A DNA stretch of 64,000 bases from JAIBCC01 sp963763855 (GCA_963763855.1 CAVXPU010000005.1:62001-126000), one strand, 5' to 3'. Shown: positions 32,798 to 41,779, counted from the first letter of the stretch. Numbers and translations are program-made. The notes: generated by a model from the sequence alone, not told the origin.

Positions 32798-34660
32798 TTA
32801 CTCAACTGTTACTGATTTTGCCAAATTTCTCGGCTGATCTACGTCGCAGCCAAGCCTAACGGCAATGTGATAACTCAGCAATTGCAAAGGAACTACCGAA
32901 AGAATCGGCGAAAGCAAATCGGATGTTTGCGGGATTTCGATAACATAATCCGAAACTTTCGAGCTCATCGTATCGCCTTCAGTCAAAATCGAAACGATGA
33001 TTCCATCGCGAGCCTTAACCTCAACAATATTTGAATGCGTTTTTTCATAACGCAATTCACTCGCTTCATTACCGTGTTCTTTCGTGTTGACCACAACAAC
33101 AGGCAAAGTTTCGTCAATTAAAGCATTTGGACCATGTTTCATCTCGCCTGCAGGATAACCTTCGGCGTGAATATACGAAATTTCTTTGAGTTTCAAAGCA
33201 CCTTCGAGAGCGACAGGGAAATTGATCCCACGCCCGAGATACAAAAAGTCGGTCGCACGGAAAAAATCTTTCGACATTTCTTCGATTGTGTCTGCATCAT
33301 TTAAAAGATGTTCGATTTTCAAAGGCAATTCCGCCAATTCTTGTGCGTGAAATTTAGCTTCAGCTTCATCAATTTTGCCGCGAAGCTGCCCCAAATAAAG
33401 TGCAAACAAATACAATGCGATCATCTGCGAAGTAAATGCTTTGGTTGAAGCAACACCAATTTCCGGTCCCGCGTGAGTCAAAATTGTTCCATCAGCTTCG
33501 CGTGTAATCATCGAACCAAACACATTACAAACTGCTAAAACTTTGCATCCGCTAAGTTTAGCTTGCCGCATCGCCGCAATTGTATCTGCCGTTTCGCCCG
33601 ATTGCGATATTACGATTAGCAAATCGCTTTCGTCCAAAACTGGGTTGCGATAGCGAAATTCCGATGCGTAATCCACTTCTACGGGAACTCTTGCCAATTG
33701 CTCAAGCATGTATTTTCCAGCGATTCCGGCGTGCCAGCTCGTTCCGCAAGCCGCAATTTTAATCGAACGAATCGCCTTGAAATCTTCTTCGGAAATATTC
33801 ATTTCATCAAGGAAAACTTTGCCTGTATCGTGAGAAACGCGACCTTTAACGGTATCGCGGACCGCACGTGGCTGCTCATAAATCTCCTTGAGCATAAAAT
33901 GTTTGAATCCGCCTTTTTCTGCGGCAATCGGATCCCAAGTAATTCGTTGTTGTTTCGGTTCAACGGCGTTCCCGTCAAAATCTGTAACTCTAACGGATTC
34001 TTTAGTTAGTACCGCAATTTCTTTCTCGCCGAGATAAAAAACATCGCGTGTATGCTGCAAGATCGCAGGAATATCAGAAGCGACAAAAAACTCTCCATCG
34101 CCCAAACCGATAACCACCGGCGGACCGTCACGCACCGCAATAATCGTATCGGGTTCGTCAGCCGAAATAATTGACAGGGCAAAAATTCCGCGAAGTTGTT
34201 GGACAGTTTTTCGCACCGCTAATTCAAACGAAAGCCCATCAGTTTTGATAATTTCCTCGATTAAATGAGCGACGATTTCCGTATCAGTTTCGGTTTTGAA
34301 GGTATGACCTTGAGCAATCAATTTCTCTTTCAATTGCAAATAATTTTCGATAATTCCATTGTGAACTACGACAATTTTGCCCGAACAATCCCGATGCGGA
34401 TGAGCATTTTCTTCAGTCGGACGACCATGAGTTGCCCAGCGTGTATGCCCGATTCCGTATGTGCCATCAAGCGGCGAAAGACGAATCGCTTCCTCTAAAT
34501 TGCGAAGTTTTCCTTCAGCACGGCGAAGCGATAAATCGTGATTTTCGTCAACGACTGCAATGCCCGCCGAATCGTATCCGCGATATTCCAATTTCCGTAA
34601 GCCTTCGATAATGACAGGCACAACTTGTTTATTTCCAACGTATCCAACAATTCCACACAT
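32798..34660 (-). CDS. glmS: Glutamine-fructose-6-phosphate aminotransferase (isomerizing)
   Basis: 620 residues beginning MCGIVGYVG: Cys2 becomes the N-terminal nucleophile of the glutaminase domain (GHTRWATHGRPTEENAHPH). Two SIS domains follow, with ACGTSWHAG, SQSGETADTIAA and the C-terminal LAKSVTVE that closes the active site. It makes glucosamine-6-phosphate for peptidoglycan and lipopolysaccharide. It starts 5 bases after the BrnA-like ORF and ends the yvcK-glmU unit. No glmS ribozyme fits in the 5-base gap. Confidence 0.96.
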   Translation of the reverse strand: MCGIVGYVGNKQVVPVIIEGLRKLEYRGYDSAGIAVVDENHDLSLRRAEGKLRNLEEAIRLSPLDGTYGIGHTRWATHGRPTEENAHPHRDCSGKIVVVHNGIIENYLQLKEKLIAQGHTFKTETDTEIVAHLIEEIIKTDGLSFELAVRKTVQQLRGIFALSIISADEPDTIIAVRDGPPVVIGLGDGEFFVASDIPAILQHTRDVFYLGEKEIAVLTKESVRVTDFDGNAVEPKQQRITWDPIAAEKGGFKHFMLKEIYEQPRAVRDTVKGRVSHDTGKVFLDEMNISEEDFKAIRSIKIAACGTSWHAGIAGKYMLEQLARVPVEVDYASEFRYRNPVLDESDLLIVISQSGETADTIAAMRQAKLSGCKVLAVCNVFGSMITREADGTILTHAGPEIGVASTKAFTSQMIALYLFALYLGQLRGKIDEAEAKFHAQELAELPLKIEHLLNDADTIEEMSKDFFRATDFLYLGRGINFPVALEGALKLKEISYIHAEGYPAGEMKHGPNALIDETLPVVVVNTKEHGNEASELRYEKTHSNIVEVKARDGIIVSILTEGDTMSSKVSDYVIEIPQTSDLLSPILSVVPLQLLSYHIAVRLGCDVDQPRNLAKSVTVE

Positions 34661-34665
34661 AATAT

Positions 34666-34962
34666 TTACTGGAGATTCTTCTTGATTTCTTCTGCTAAAG
34701 CCTTAATGAATTTCTTATTTGAGAGCAATTGCTTATAGTCAATTTTTACCTTCTTACTTTTACCTTTTTCCTTACCCGAAGCTTCCATTATGGCTCTGAG
34801 TTCTCCATTAATTTGGGTTTGATATGGGGCAGAATTAGTTGACGAAGCTCTTTTCTTGAAAAAATCCAGAACGTCAGAATCAATCTTCATCGTAATTTGT
34901 ACTTTCTTCGCAAAATTCGAAGGTGCATCATTTGTTTCTGATATTTCAACAACTTCACTCAT
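34666..34962 (-). CDS. BrnA-like antitoxin-family protein without a toxin partner
   Basis: This 98-residue protein contains KVQITMKIDSDVLDFFKKRA followed by YQTQINGELRAIMEASGK, the ribbon-helix-helix pattern of BrnA antitoxins (residues ~22-60). It carries an added basic C-terminal tail (KGKSKKVKIDYKQLL...). BrnA normally follows a brnT toxin gene; here the flanks are glmU (6 bases) and glmS (5 bases), with no room for BrnT. It may be a solitary antitoxin or a DNA-binding regulator of this operon. Codon use looks like its neighbours. Confidence 0.75.
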   Translation of the reverse strand: MSEVVEISETNDAPSNFAKKVQITMKIDSDVLDFFKKRASSTNSAPYQTQINGELRAIMEASGKEKGKSKKVKIDYKQLLSNKKFIKALAEEIKKNLQ

Positions 34963-34968
34963 AATTAT

Positions 34969-36378
34969 TTACTCTTTATTGAGGGTTTTAATCGCCCGAG
35001 CGGGCATTCCCACAACTAATTTATTGGGCTCTACGTCTTTTGTCACAACCGAACTTGCACCGGTTACAGCCCCGTCTCCTACTTTTACCGGAGCTATCAG
35101 CATCGTATCCGATCCGATCTTAACATTATTGCCGATGGTTGTAGAATGTTTGTTTTTACCATCGTAATTACAAGTAATTGTTCCGGCACCAATATTAGTT
35201 TGTTCGCCAATCGTGGCATCGCCTAAATACGTTAAATGATTGGCTTTAGAGCCACGACCGAGAATCGTTTTCTTTAATTCTACAAAATTACCGACCTTTG
35301 CTTTTTCTTCCATACGAGCATGACCGCGAAGGTGAGCCATCGGTCCAATTGTGCAACTATCAGAAACTTCGGAATCCGTAATTACGCAATTATCCAAAAT
35401 TTCTACGCTGCGTCCAATCTTCGAATTTGTAATGCGGGTTCCGCCGCGAATTGTGCAACCATCGCCAATTGTGCTTTCGCCTTCAATAGTTACGCCGGGA
35501 TGGATTACCGTATCGCGACCAATATTGGCACGTTCGCTAACGTAAGCATTTTTCGGGTCAATAAATGTAACACCATAATCAAGCATGAGCTTGGAAATGG
35601 TTCTACGGCAAAGAGTTCGCTCCATATCTGCCAGCTGAACACGATTATTAATGCCTTCGATTTCGTGAGTATCATTATGACGATAAATCGCCACATCATC
35701 TCCCTCATCACGTAAAAGTGCCGGAACATCAGTTAAATAATATTCGCCTTGTGCATTCGTATTTTTTACGCGATTTAATGCTGAATAAAGTTTTTTGGTA
35801 TCAAAACAATAAATTCCGGAATTAATTTCCTTGATTTCCCGCTCTTCTTCTGTCGCGTCTTTTTCTTCGACAATTCTTTCAAACAATCCTTCTTCGCTTC
35901 GCACGATTCGTCCGTAACCTTTGGAATCAGTTAAGTTTACAGTCAAAATTGTACAAGCCGCTCCTTTGCCTCGATGTGTATGATGTTTTTGAACCAATGC
36001 CGCAAGCGTTTCCGCACGAATCATCGGAACATCGCCCGAAAGCACTAAAAGTGTCGAATCAGTATTTTCCAAAAATTGACGGGCGGAATTAACCGCATGA
36101 CCTGTTCCAAGTTGTTCGGTTTGCCAGGAAAATTCGGCATGTTCGGCGTTTAACTCCTCTAAAACAGATGATTTAACGTCTTCGCCTTGATGTCCAATTA
36201 CTACATAGATCTTATTTGGTGCGAGGGCTGTCGCCGTGCGGCAAACATGATTAATCAGCGGACGACCGTCAAGTTTGTGTAAAACTTTCGCCAAATTCGA
36301 ACGCATTCTAGTTCCAAGCCCAGCCGCCAGAATCAAAACATCAAGCGTAGGTTGTTCGTTAGTGGAAGTTTGCTCCAT
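34969..36378 (-). CDS. glmU: Bifunctional N-acetylglucosamine-1-phosphate uridyltransferase / glucosamine-1-phosphate acetyltransferase
   Basis: 469 residues. The N-terminal uridyltransferase domain has LILAAGLGTRMRSNLAKVLHKLDGRPL. A left-handed beta-helix from about residue 255 (ERANIGRDTVIHPGVTIEG, GPMAHLRGHARMEEKAKVGN, LTYLGDATIGEQTNIGAGTI) carries the acetyltransferase site. It makes UDP-GlcNAc from glucosamine-1-phosphate. It is 25 bases after yvcK and before the BrnA-like ORF and glmS, forming an amino-sugar operon. Confidence 0.96.
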   Translation of the reverse strand: MEQTSTNEQPTLDVLILAAGLGTRMRSNLAKVLHKLDGRPLINHVCRTATALAPNKIYVVIGHQGEDVKSSVLEELNAEHAEFSWQTEQLGTGHAVNSARQFLENTDSTLLVLSGDVPMIRAETLAALVQKHHTHRGKGAACTILTVNLTDSKGYGRIVRSEEGLFERIVEEKDATEEEREIKEINSGIYCFDTKKLYSALNRVKNTNAQGEYYLTDVPALLRDEGDDVAIYRHNDTHEIEGINNRVQLADMERTLCRRTISKLMLDYGVTFIDPKNAYVSERANIGRDTVIHPGVTIEGESTIGDGCTIRGGTRITNSKIGRSVEILDNCVITDSEVSDSCTIGPMAHLRGHARMEEKAKVGNFVELKKTILGRGSKANHLTYLGDATIGEQTNIGAGTITCNYDGKNKHSTTIGNNVKIGSDTMLIAPVKVGDGAVTGASSVVTKDVEPNKLVVGMPARAIKTLNKE

Positions 36379-36403
36379 AAAATATTAGAAATGTTTTTTT
36401 ATC

Positions 36404-37474
36404 TTAATTTACGTGTTGAGTTTGCCATTGAATAACGTCGTATCCGATATTTTTTGCTAGTCCCGGTTTTTTCGAACAGAGCAAAACTACTTTCGCTAAT
36501 TTTTCCGGATGATGCCTTACTTTATCGCCATCATCCAATAAATTTCCGTATATAATTTCAGCACCCTCAATAGTTTCCGGCGAAATCGAACCATGAACGC
36601 CTATTTGTTCTGCACCTTGTCCCGCGTATTTTTCAGCTTGCCGCTTGCTGATTGGGCGATTATTAACTACCACATAATCAAAATTAATTTCCGGCGAATA
36701 TTCCTTAATCATCTCCAAATGCTTGCGAGCAGAGTATCCATCGGTTTCGCCCGGTTGGGTCATTAAATTACAAATAAATACTTTTACCGCAGCCGAATTA
36801 GCAATGGCTTCGGTCACGCCTTTTACTAGGATCGGAGGCAGCAGACTTGTAAAAAGTGAACCCGGACCAATCGTTATAATGTCTGCTTCATAAATTGCAT
36901 CAATTGTCTCGGGCAAAGGGTGGCATTGCTCAGGTTCGAGCCGCAAACGGCGTATGGAATTGCCCATTTTGCCAATATTTGTTTCACCATAAATCGTTTC
37001 GCCGTTATCCAATTCGGCAACCAGACGAACGTCTTCCATCGTAGCCGGATAAATCGTGCCTTTGCTCGCTAGAATTTCTGAGGAAAGTTTAACGGCTTCG
37101 GAAAAATCACCTGTAATTTCGGTTAATGCTGCTAAAAATAAATTTCCAAAACTATGTCCGCCAAGCTCGCCATTTCCGCTAAATCTGTGTTTGAATAGCT
37201 TTGACAGAAGCAGAGAATCTTCTGAAAGGGCGACCATGCAATTACGAATATCGCCAGGAGCCAATATTTGTAATTCATCGCGAAGTCTGCCAGAGCTTCC
37301 GCCGTCATCTGAAACTGCTACAATTGCTGAGAGCTTTTCTATCCAAACGGGTTCGAGTTTGCTTTCTTCAACAAAGCGTTTTAAGCCGGAAAGTAGCGTG
37401 GAGAGACCGTTTCCGCCCCCGATGGTGACGAGATTTAAGCCATTTAAGTTTTGTGAAAAGATGTGATTTTTCAT
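36404..37474 (-). CDS. yvcK: YvcK/GlmR-type UDP-GlcNAc-binding regulator (CofD-like fold)
   Basis: ATG at 37474 gives 356 residues; the upstream extension to 37570 looks non-coding. Signature motifs are VTIGGGNGLSTLLSGLKRF near the start, VAVSDDGGSSGRLRDEL, APGDIRNC and GPGSLFTSLLPPILV. In Bacillus, YvcK (GlmR) binds UDP-GlcNAc and stimulates GlmS. Here it lies in the same operon as glmU and glmS, which independently supports that role. It is divergent from the mglB-like gene. Confidence 0.92.
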   Translation of the reverse strand: MKNHIFSQNLNGLNLVTIGGGNGLSTLLSGLKRFVEESKLEPVWIEKLSAIVAVSDDGGSSGRLRDELQILAPGDIRNCMVALSEDSLLLSKLFKHRFSGNGELGGHSFGNLFLAALTEITGDFSEAVKLSSEILASKGTIYPATMEDVRLVAELDNGETIYGETNIGKMGNSIRRLRLEPEQCHPLPETIDAIYEADIITIGPGSLFTSLLPPILVKGVTEAIANSAAVKVFICNLMTQPGETDGYSARKHLEMIKEYSPEINFDYVVVNNRPISKRQAEKYAGQGAEQIGVHGSISPETIEGAEIIYGNLLDDGDKVRHHPEKLAKVVLLCSKKPGLAKNIGYDVIQWQTQHVN

Positions 37475-37677
37475 TAAAATATGTGTTTTTGAATCAATTC
37501 TAAGGAGGGAAATTGCGTTTGGTTTATGCCGATTAGGTGCGGAATTAACGCTCGTAAATCTCCTAACCAAATATAGTCTAACACTTTTCTTTTTTTTTGA
37601 GCAATAGGATTTTTTGATGCCACTAACAGAAATTTCTTATAAACAAATGTTTAATTTTAATAAACATAAAAAAACAC

Positions 37678-37706
37678 TTGAAGAGCATTGGTTGATATGT
37701 TAAATT
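37678..37706 (+). promoter_or_regulatory. Possible sigma70 promoter for the mglB/mglA unit
   Basis: TTGAAG, a 17-base spacer and TAAATT lie about 125 bases before the start at 37832. The rest of the 37475-37831 divergent gap is AT-rich, with no other recognisable element. Confidence 0.35.
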
Positions 37707-37831
37707 AAGAATGTGGCAAAAGTGTTTGATTTTGCTTTTACCAGTAGTGAGTTTTTCTTAAAATATTTCTTTTGAAAAACTTTTTCTTGCCTCGCTGTTA
37801 CTTAAATCCCCGTTAGAGAGAAAAATATCTC

Positions 37832-38311
37832 ATGGCAGAAACGCCCTTTATTATTAAAGAAGTCCAGTTTTATAAACTGAAAGCTTTACTCGCAAAACTT
37901 TGCGTGGAGTCAGCGGCTCGCGTTGTATTCTTAGTTGACCGCGATGGTCAAACTATTGCCTTCAATGGCGACATTGGCAATATGGATACAACGAGTTTTT
38001 CGTCGTTGGCTGCGGGAAATGTAGCGGCTACCAGCAGCATGGCAAGATTATTGGGAGAAGATATTTTCCCAACCGTGGTGCATGAAGGCGAGCGGGAAAG
38101 CATTTACATTTGTGTGATTGGTCGAAGCCTTTTGGTTGTGGTATTCGATGATCGTTCCACTCTTGGATTGGTAAAACTGAGAGCAAAAAAAGCTAGCTAC
38201 GAAGTTGCGACAATTTTACAAGACGTGGCTATTGATTCGGAAAAACACCGTGGCGAAGAAACTTTCTTTGCTGAAATTACTGATGAAGATATTGACAGTC
38301 TTTTCAGTTAG
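37832..38311 (+). CDS. mglB: Roadblock/LC7-domain protein, MglB-like
   Basis: The 159-residue protein has the roadblock/LC7 pattern: a first helix (YKLKALLAKLCVESAA), the strand RVVFLVDRDGQTIAF, SFSSLAAGNVAATSSMARLLG, and the last strand ICVIGRSLLVVVFDDRSTLGLVKLRAK. MglB is the GTPase-activating partner that positions MglA at cell poles. The MglA-like GTPase gene begins 28 bases downstream. A short acidic C-terminal tail (FFAEITDEDIDSLFS) may be a partner-binding segment. Confidence 0.88.
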   Translation: MAETPFIIKEVQFYKLKALLAKLCVESAARVVFLVDRDGQTIAFNGDIGNMDTTSFSSLAAGNVAATSSMARLLGEDIFPTVVHEGERESIYICVIGRSLLVVVFDDRSTLGLVKLRAKKASYEVATILQDVAIDSEKHRGEETFFAEITDEDIDSLFS

Positions 38312-38339
38312 GAGATTTCAAGCTAATATAAGAATAGTT

Positions 38340-38924
38340 ATGACATTTATAAATTACGCTTCACGCGAAATTAACTGCAAAATTGTTTATTACGGACCGG
38401 GTTTGTGCGGTAAGACAACCAATCTGCAATATATTTACGATTCAACCGCTCCGCAAGCCAAAGGTAAACTTATCAGCTTGGCAACGGAAACTGACCGCAC
38501 GCTTTTCTTTGACTTTATGCCTTTAGAATTAGGCACTGTGCGTGGCTTCAAAACTCGTTTTCATCTTTACACCGTTCCCGGGCAGGTCTATTACGATGCT
38601 TCGCGTAAGCTAATTTTGAAAGGAGTTGATGGCGTTGTTTTTGTGGCTGATTCACAAGAAGAGAGAATGGATGCGAATATTGAATCGCTCTATAATTTGG
38701 AAGAAAATCTAAAATCGCAAGGATATGATCTGATGCAAATCCCATACGTTTTGCAGCTTAATAAACGTGATTTGCCAAATGTTGCCTCGATAGATGAGCT
38801 AACAGGCGAACTTTTGCGAAAAGACGAACCGGTTTATGAGGCTGTGGCTTCAAAAGGCGATGGAGTTTTCGATACGCTCAAGGCTGTTGCTAAGCAAGTT
38901 TTGACGGAATTGCGAAAAGGGTAA
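38340..38924 (+). CDS. mglA: MglA-like Ras-family GTPase
   Basis: ATG at 38340 (MTFINYASREINCKIVYYG) gives 194 residues, the usual MglA length. The P-loop is GPGLCGKTTNLQ, Walker B/G3 is TVPGQVYYDASR, and G4 is LNKRDLP. TVPG in place of the Ras DxxG is the known MglA hallmark. MglA is a cytoplasmic polarity switch controlling type IV pili and gliding. With mglB beside it and a pilT gene at 4 kb, pili-based motility or polarity is expected. Confidence 0.93.
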   Translation: MTFINYASREINCKIVYYGPGLCGKTTNLQYIYDSTAPQAKGKLISLATETDRTLFFDFMPLELGTVRGFKTRFHLYTVPGQVYYDASRKLILKGVDGVVFVADSQEERMDANIESLYNLEENLKSQGYDLMQIPYVLQLNKRDLPNVASIDELTGELLRKDEPVYEAVASKGDGVFDTLKAVAKQVLTELRKG

Positions 38925-38942
38925 TTCACAATATATGCCTCT

Positions 38943-39368
38943 ATGTGGATACGAAAAACAGACCTTGAAATTAACAATTTATTAACTCAAAGAGAATCTA
39001 AAAAGAATAGCCTGAAACGTCCATTTATTTACGGATTGATTTTCGGGCTTTCATTTTTTTTATTTTTTTATCTAAAAAGTTTCCTACATTTTTACCTTCG
39101 TGGTGGTTCAGTCAGTGTAATATTTGATAATATTTTTTCAGGTGAGCCTGAATTAAATAAAAGATGCTTTTTTATAGGAATATTTGCATTTTCTATTGTC
39201 TTTGGCATAGCTTTATTTCGACAAAAACAAGGTTTAGAAATTTTTTCGGATTATAGTTACCTTCGGTGTATAAATTGCACAGAACTTTCAGAAACAAATC
39301 CGCAAAAGATTTGTGCCTGCGGTGGAAAACTTGAACCATCTGAATTTTACGATTGGGAAGAAAATTAG
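38943..39368 (+). CDS. Hypothetical membrane protein with C-terminal zinc-ribbon-like cysteines
   Basis: This 141-residue protein has two hydrophobic segments (IYGLIFGLSFFLFFYL; FIGIFAFSIVFGIALF). Its tail contains RCINC and ICACGG, a Cx2C...CxC arrangement that could bind zinc. I do not recognise a family. It starts 18 bases after mglA on the same strand and ends before a strong terminator, so it may be the third gene of the mgl unit. Confidence 0.6.
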   Translation: MWIRKTDLEINNLLTQRESKKNSLKRPFIYGLIFGLSFFLFFYLKSFLHFYLRGGSVSVIFDNIFSGEPELNKRCFFIGIFAFSIVFGIALFRQKQGLEIFSDYSYLRCINCTELSETNPQKICACGGKLEPSEFYDWEEN

Positions 39369-39381
39369 ATTCCATTACTTC

Positions 39382-39431
39382 AAAATTAAGAAAGCCACTA
39401 GATTTGATAATCTAGTGGCTTTCTTAATTTT
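39382..39431. terminator. Long perfect hairpin terminator
   Basis: A 23-base arm (39382-39404) and its perfect complement (39409-39431) enclose the loop TGAT; the core is GCCACTAGATT/AATCTAGTGGC. A-rich and T-rich ends make it bidirectional, ending both the mgl unit and the minus-strand tRNA transcript. Confidence 0.9.
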
Positions 39432-39432
39432 A

Positions 39433-39509
39433 TGGCGGAGTCAACGGGGCTCGAACCCGCGACCTCCAACGTGACAGGCTGGCGTTCTAACCAACTGAAC
39501 TATGACTCC
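39433..39509 (-). tRNA. tRNA-Asp (GTC)
   Basis: The minus strand folds as a 77-base cloverleaf. Acceptor GGAGTCA pairs with TGACTCC; the D-arm contains AGTTCAGTTGGTTAGAA; anticodon loop CTGTCAC carries GTC; the T-arm is GCGGGTTCGAACCCCGT; CCA is encoded (39435-39433). Confidence 0.95.
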
Positions 39510-39513
39510 GCAT

Positions 39514-39585
39514 TCGATTTTGGATTTTAGACTTTAGATTTTGGATTCTTCAATCCGCATTCCAAATTCCGCATTCCGCAATCAA
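39514..39585. repeat. AT-rich short tandem-like repeats between tRNA genes
   Basis: GATTTTGGATTTTAGACTTT-like words and then ATTCCGCATTCC-like words recur within 70 bases (GATTTTGG twice, CCGCATTCC twice). They have no coding potential. A related AT-rich repeat lies at 44263-44330. Confidence 0.4.
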
Positions 39586-39590
39586 AGTAG

Positions 39591-39663
39591 TGGGCACGGA
39601 GGGACTCGAACCCCCAACTTCCTCCTTGTAAGGGAGGCTGTCTACCAATTGACGTACATGCCC
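39591..39663 (-). tRNA. tRNA-Val (TAC)
   Basis: 73-base cloverleaf: GGGCATG pairs with CGTGCCC (one G-U). Anticodon stem-loop CCTCC-CTTACAA-GGAGG carries anticodon TAC, and the T-loop is GGGGTTCGAGTCCC. The 3' CCA is not encoded (bases read CTA), so it must be added enzymatically. Confidence 0.92.
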
Positions 39664-39757
39664 GATTTTGTTCAAAAAACTAGCCCCTTTATCAAAAGGC
39701 GAACTGCTACATTACGAAAAATCTGCCCTTTCTGTCAAGTCTTGAAAAAGCATATCT

Positions 39758-40780
39758 CTATTGCCACGCTGAATAATTGCGTTTTTGTAAGGTCGGAATC
39801 GGCTTAGTAATTTTTGTTTCAGGAATACCGCTTTCAAATTTCAAAACGGTTCCTCCAAACCCAATTGCCCAGCCCGTTTTTCCTGCAAAAAATATTCGTT
39901 CAAGCCTGTGTTTTACTGGAGTTTGAGCTTGTTTCCAAACGTTTCCCGCCGTATTTGTCTGGAGCATTGTACCGCCTTCTCCAATCGCCCAGCCTTCAGC
40001 CGTATTAGTAAAAAAAACATCAAATAAATCCCGCTTTACTGTAGAGTTTTGCTCTCGCCAGAATTTACCGGAATTAATCGTTGTATAAATTTTTCCACCC
40101 GCCCCAACAGCCCAGCCAATCTTCTGATTTATGAAGAAAATTGAATTCAGTTTGCTTGTCGGTTTCGCTGTGAAGGATGCCATATTCCAACTATTTCCGC
40201 CGTCTTCGGTTAGCATTGCGGTGCCGCCACCGCCGACCACAATACCGTTTTTCAGATTAAAAAAATTACCCGCAATCAATAAAAATCTGGTCGTTAAGTT
40301 AGTTTTCTTCCAGGTTTTTCCATCCTCTTGCATCGAATAAAATGTGCCTTGCTCACCGACGGCTTTGCCGAATCCATCTTTGGAAAAGAATAACTTGACC
40401 AATCGCTCGTTTCCATCGCCCTGCAATGTTGCTGGCTCCCAATTTTCACCGCCATCAAACGTTTCTAAAATATATGAAGGCGAAACCGACGTTGATCCAA
40501 AAACACCGCGTTCGCAAAGCATCCAACCGCGTTTTTCATCTGAAAAATAAACGTCGAGAATCGTATCGGTAGTGATTTTTTTATTGAGCTTCCATGTAGC
40601 CCCGCCATCAACAGTCGCAAGAAAAGTTCCCTGGCTGCCTACGATCCAACCCTTTTGTTCATTGACAAAATAGACGGAATGGAGCCACGCAAAGGTATTG
40701 AGATTGACTTTTTTCCAGTCGGCTTTAACGCTGACAAAACAGATTAGCAGCAGGCTTAAAATTAGAAACTGACGTAGCAT
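39758..40780 (-). CDS. Ycf48-like beta-propeller protein
   Basis: The signal peptide ends at VSVKADW. The 340 residues hold six to seven repeats of the Ycf48/BNR kind, each with a [FY]F.[ND]...GW.VG..G...T.DGG..W pattern (VYFVNEQKGWIVGSQGTFLATVDGGATW, FFINQKIGWAVGAGGKIYTTINSGKFW and others). Ycf48 assists photosystem II assembly in phototrophs; elsewhere the fold is a general binding propeller. It is the last gene of the exopolysaccharide operon, 75 bases after the export gene, so a role in polymer or surface assembly is likely. Confidence 0.8.
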   Translation of the reverse strand: MLRQFLILSLLLICFVSVKADWKKVNLNTFAWLHSVYFVNEQKGWIVGSQGTFLATVDGGATWKLNKKITTDTILDVYFSDEKRGWMLCERGVFGSTSVSPSYILETFDGGENWEPATLQGDGNERLVKLFFSKDGFGKAVGEQGTFYSMQEDGKTWKKTNLTTRFLLIAGNFFNLKNGIVVGGGGTAMLTEDGGNSWNMASFTAKPTSKLNSIFFINQKIGWAVGAGGKIYTTINSGKFWREQNSTVKRDLFDVFFTNTAEGWAIGEGGTMLQTNTAGNVWKQAQTPVKHRLERIFFAGKTGWAIGFGGTVLKFESGIPETKITKPIPTLQKRNYSAWQ

Positions 40781-40796
40781 TTTTTTTTATAAATAG

Positions 40797-40837
40797 AAAG
40801 GCGATTTACGATGAGTAAACTATCGCAAACCGCCTTT
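40797..40837 (-). terminator. Hairpin between export gene and Ycf48-like gene
   Basis: AAAGGCG (40797-40803) and CGCCTTT (40831-40837) frame a long imperfect stem with inner CGAT/ATCG pairs. It may attenuate transcription into the Ycf48-like gene. Confidence 0.5.
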
Positions 40838-40855
40838 TGAAAGTGAAAATTATTT

Positions 40856-41779
40856 CTAGAAAGGACTACCGAAAAGAATTCTGAAAGCACTTACTTTACC
40901 AACTACATCAAGTATTTTTGACATACTCCATTTCTTTTCAGGAACAACGATTTGATCACCCGGAATCAGATACTCCATCGGAACTTTGCCTGCTACCATC
41001 TCGTCAACTTTCAAAATAGTTGCCGTATAGCCGCCTTGGGCTGTTCGGCGAAGCAAAGTAATTCGTTTCTTATCAGCTTCGGGACCATAACCGCCAGCCT
41101 CTACGATCGCTTCGTAAACGCTGTATCGGCGAGTCATTGTCCGCACGCCGGGTATTCCAACCTTCCCTAAGATACTAAATTGAGCCGATACCACTTTTTC
41201 CAAATTTACCGTTACTTGCGGATCGATAATATACTCGTCAAGTTTTTTGGCGATTTCTTTTCCAACCTGCTCTGTAGTTTTTCCGCCTACGAAAATTCCG
41301 CCCGGAACAAATGGAAAATAAATAATTGTGGTTGGTGAAATCGAGACGGTTTTGCAAAGTCCTTTGTCGCATTGTCCAAAAACTTCGATTGAAATTACGT
41401 CTTCGGGTCCGAGTTCGTATTTCGTCAAATAATTGGTGTAAATTGGTACGATAGCTTCTTTAATTTCAGCGTCTTCATCTTGAGCCGGCGTCGTCGAATC
41501 CGTTTTATTGACTGCGTTGGTTGTTGAAACAATCTGATTATCATCTGAAACAGGCTTGATTTCTTCCGGAGTTGGCTTAACTTCAACAGGAGTTTCAGTT
41601 GGCACGACATCAACTTTCGGATTTTGCGTTTTATCATTTTTGCTAACGCGATCCCGTTTTTGCGGCGTCGGAGTAGGCGTAGGTTCTTCCTGTGCAAAAA
41701 CCGCAAGTGATAAAAATAAACAACTTGCAAGCACCCAATTTACTTTTCTTACAGATTCTAAAAACTTCATAACTATCAT
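40856..41779 (-). CDS. Polysaccharide export protein with SLBB domain
   Basis: ATG at 41779 has GAGG six bases upstream; ATG 41770 is an alternative. A signal peptide (LASCLFLSLAVFAQ) is followed by a Pro/Thr/Lys-rich linker (PTPTPTPQ...). The Poly_export domain has KYELGPEDVISIEVFGQCD and DPQVTVNLEKVVSAQFSILG, then an SLBB motif GVRTMTRRYSVYEAIVEAGG. Wza-like proteins form the outer part of the capsule/EPS channel. The Cys in LASC might be a lipobox, but the hydrophobic run continues past it. The ending lacks a Wza-type amphipathic outer-membrane helix. Confidence 0.9.
   Translation of the reverse strand: MIVMKFLESVRKVNWVLASCLFLSLAVFAQEEPTPTPTPQKRDRVSKNDKTQNPKVDVVPTETPVEVKPTPEEIKPVSDDNQIVSTTNAVNKTDSTTPAQDEDAEIKEAIVPIYTNYLTKYELGPEDVISIEVFGQCDKGLCKTVSISPTTIIYFPFVPGGIFVGGKTTEQVGKEIAKKLDEYIIDPQVTVNLEKVVSAQFSILGKVGIPGVRTMTRRYSVYEAIVEAGGYGPEADKKRITLLRRTAQGGYTATILKVDEMVAGKVPMEYLIPGDQIVVPEKKWSMSKILDVVGKVSAFRILFGSPF

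Noticed and set aside
32660..34665. glmS ribozyme
   Set aside because: Only 5 bases separate glmS from the preceding ORF, and no ribozyme core is visible.
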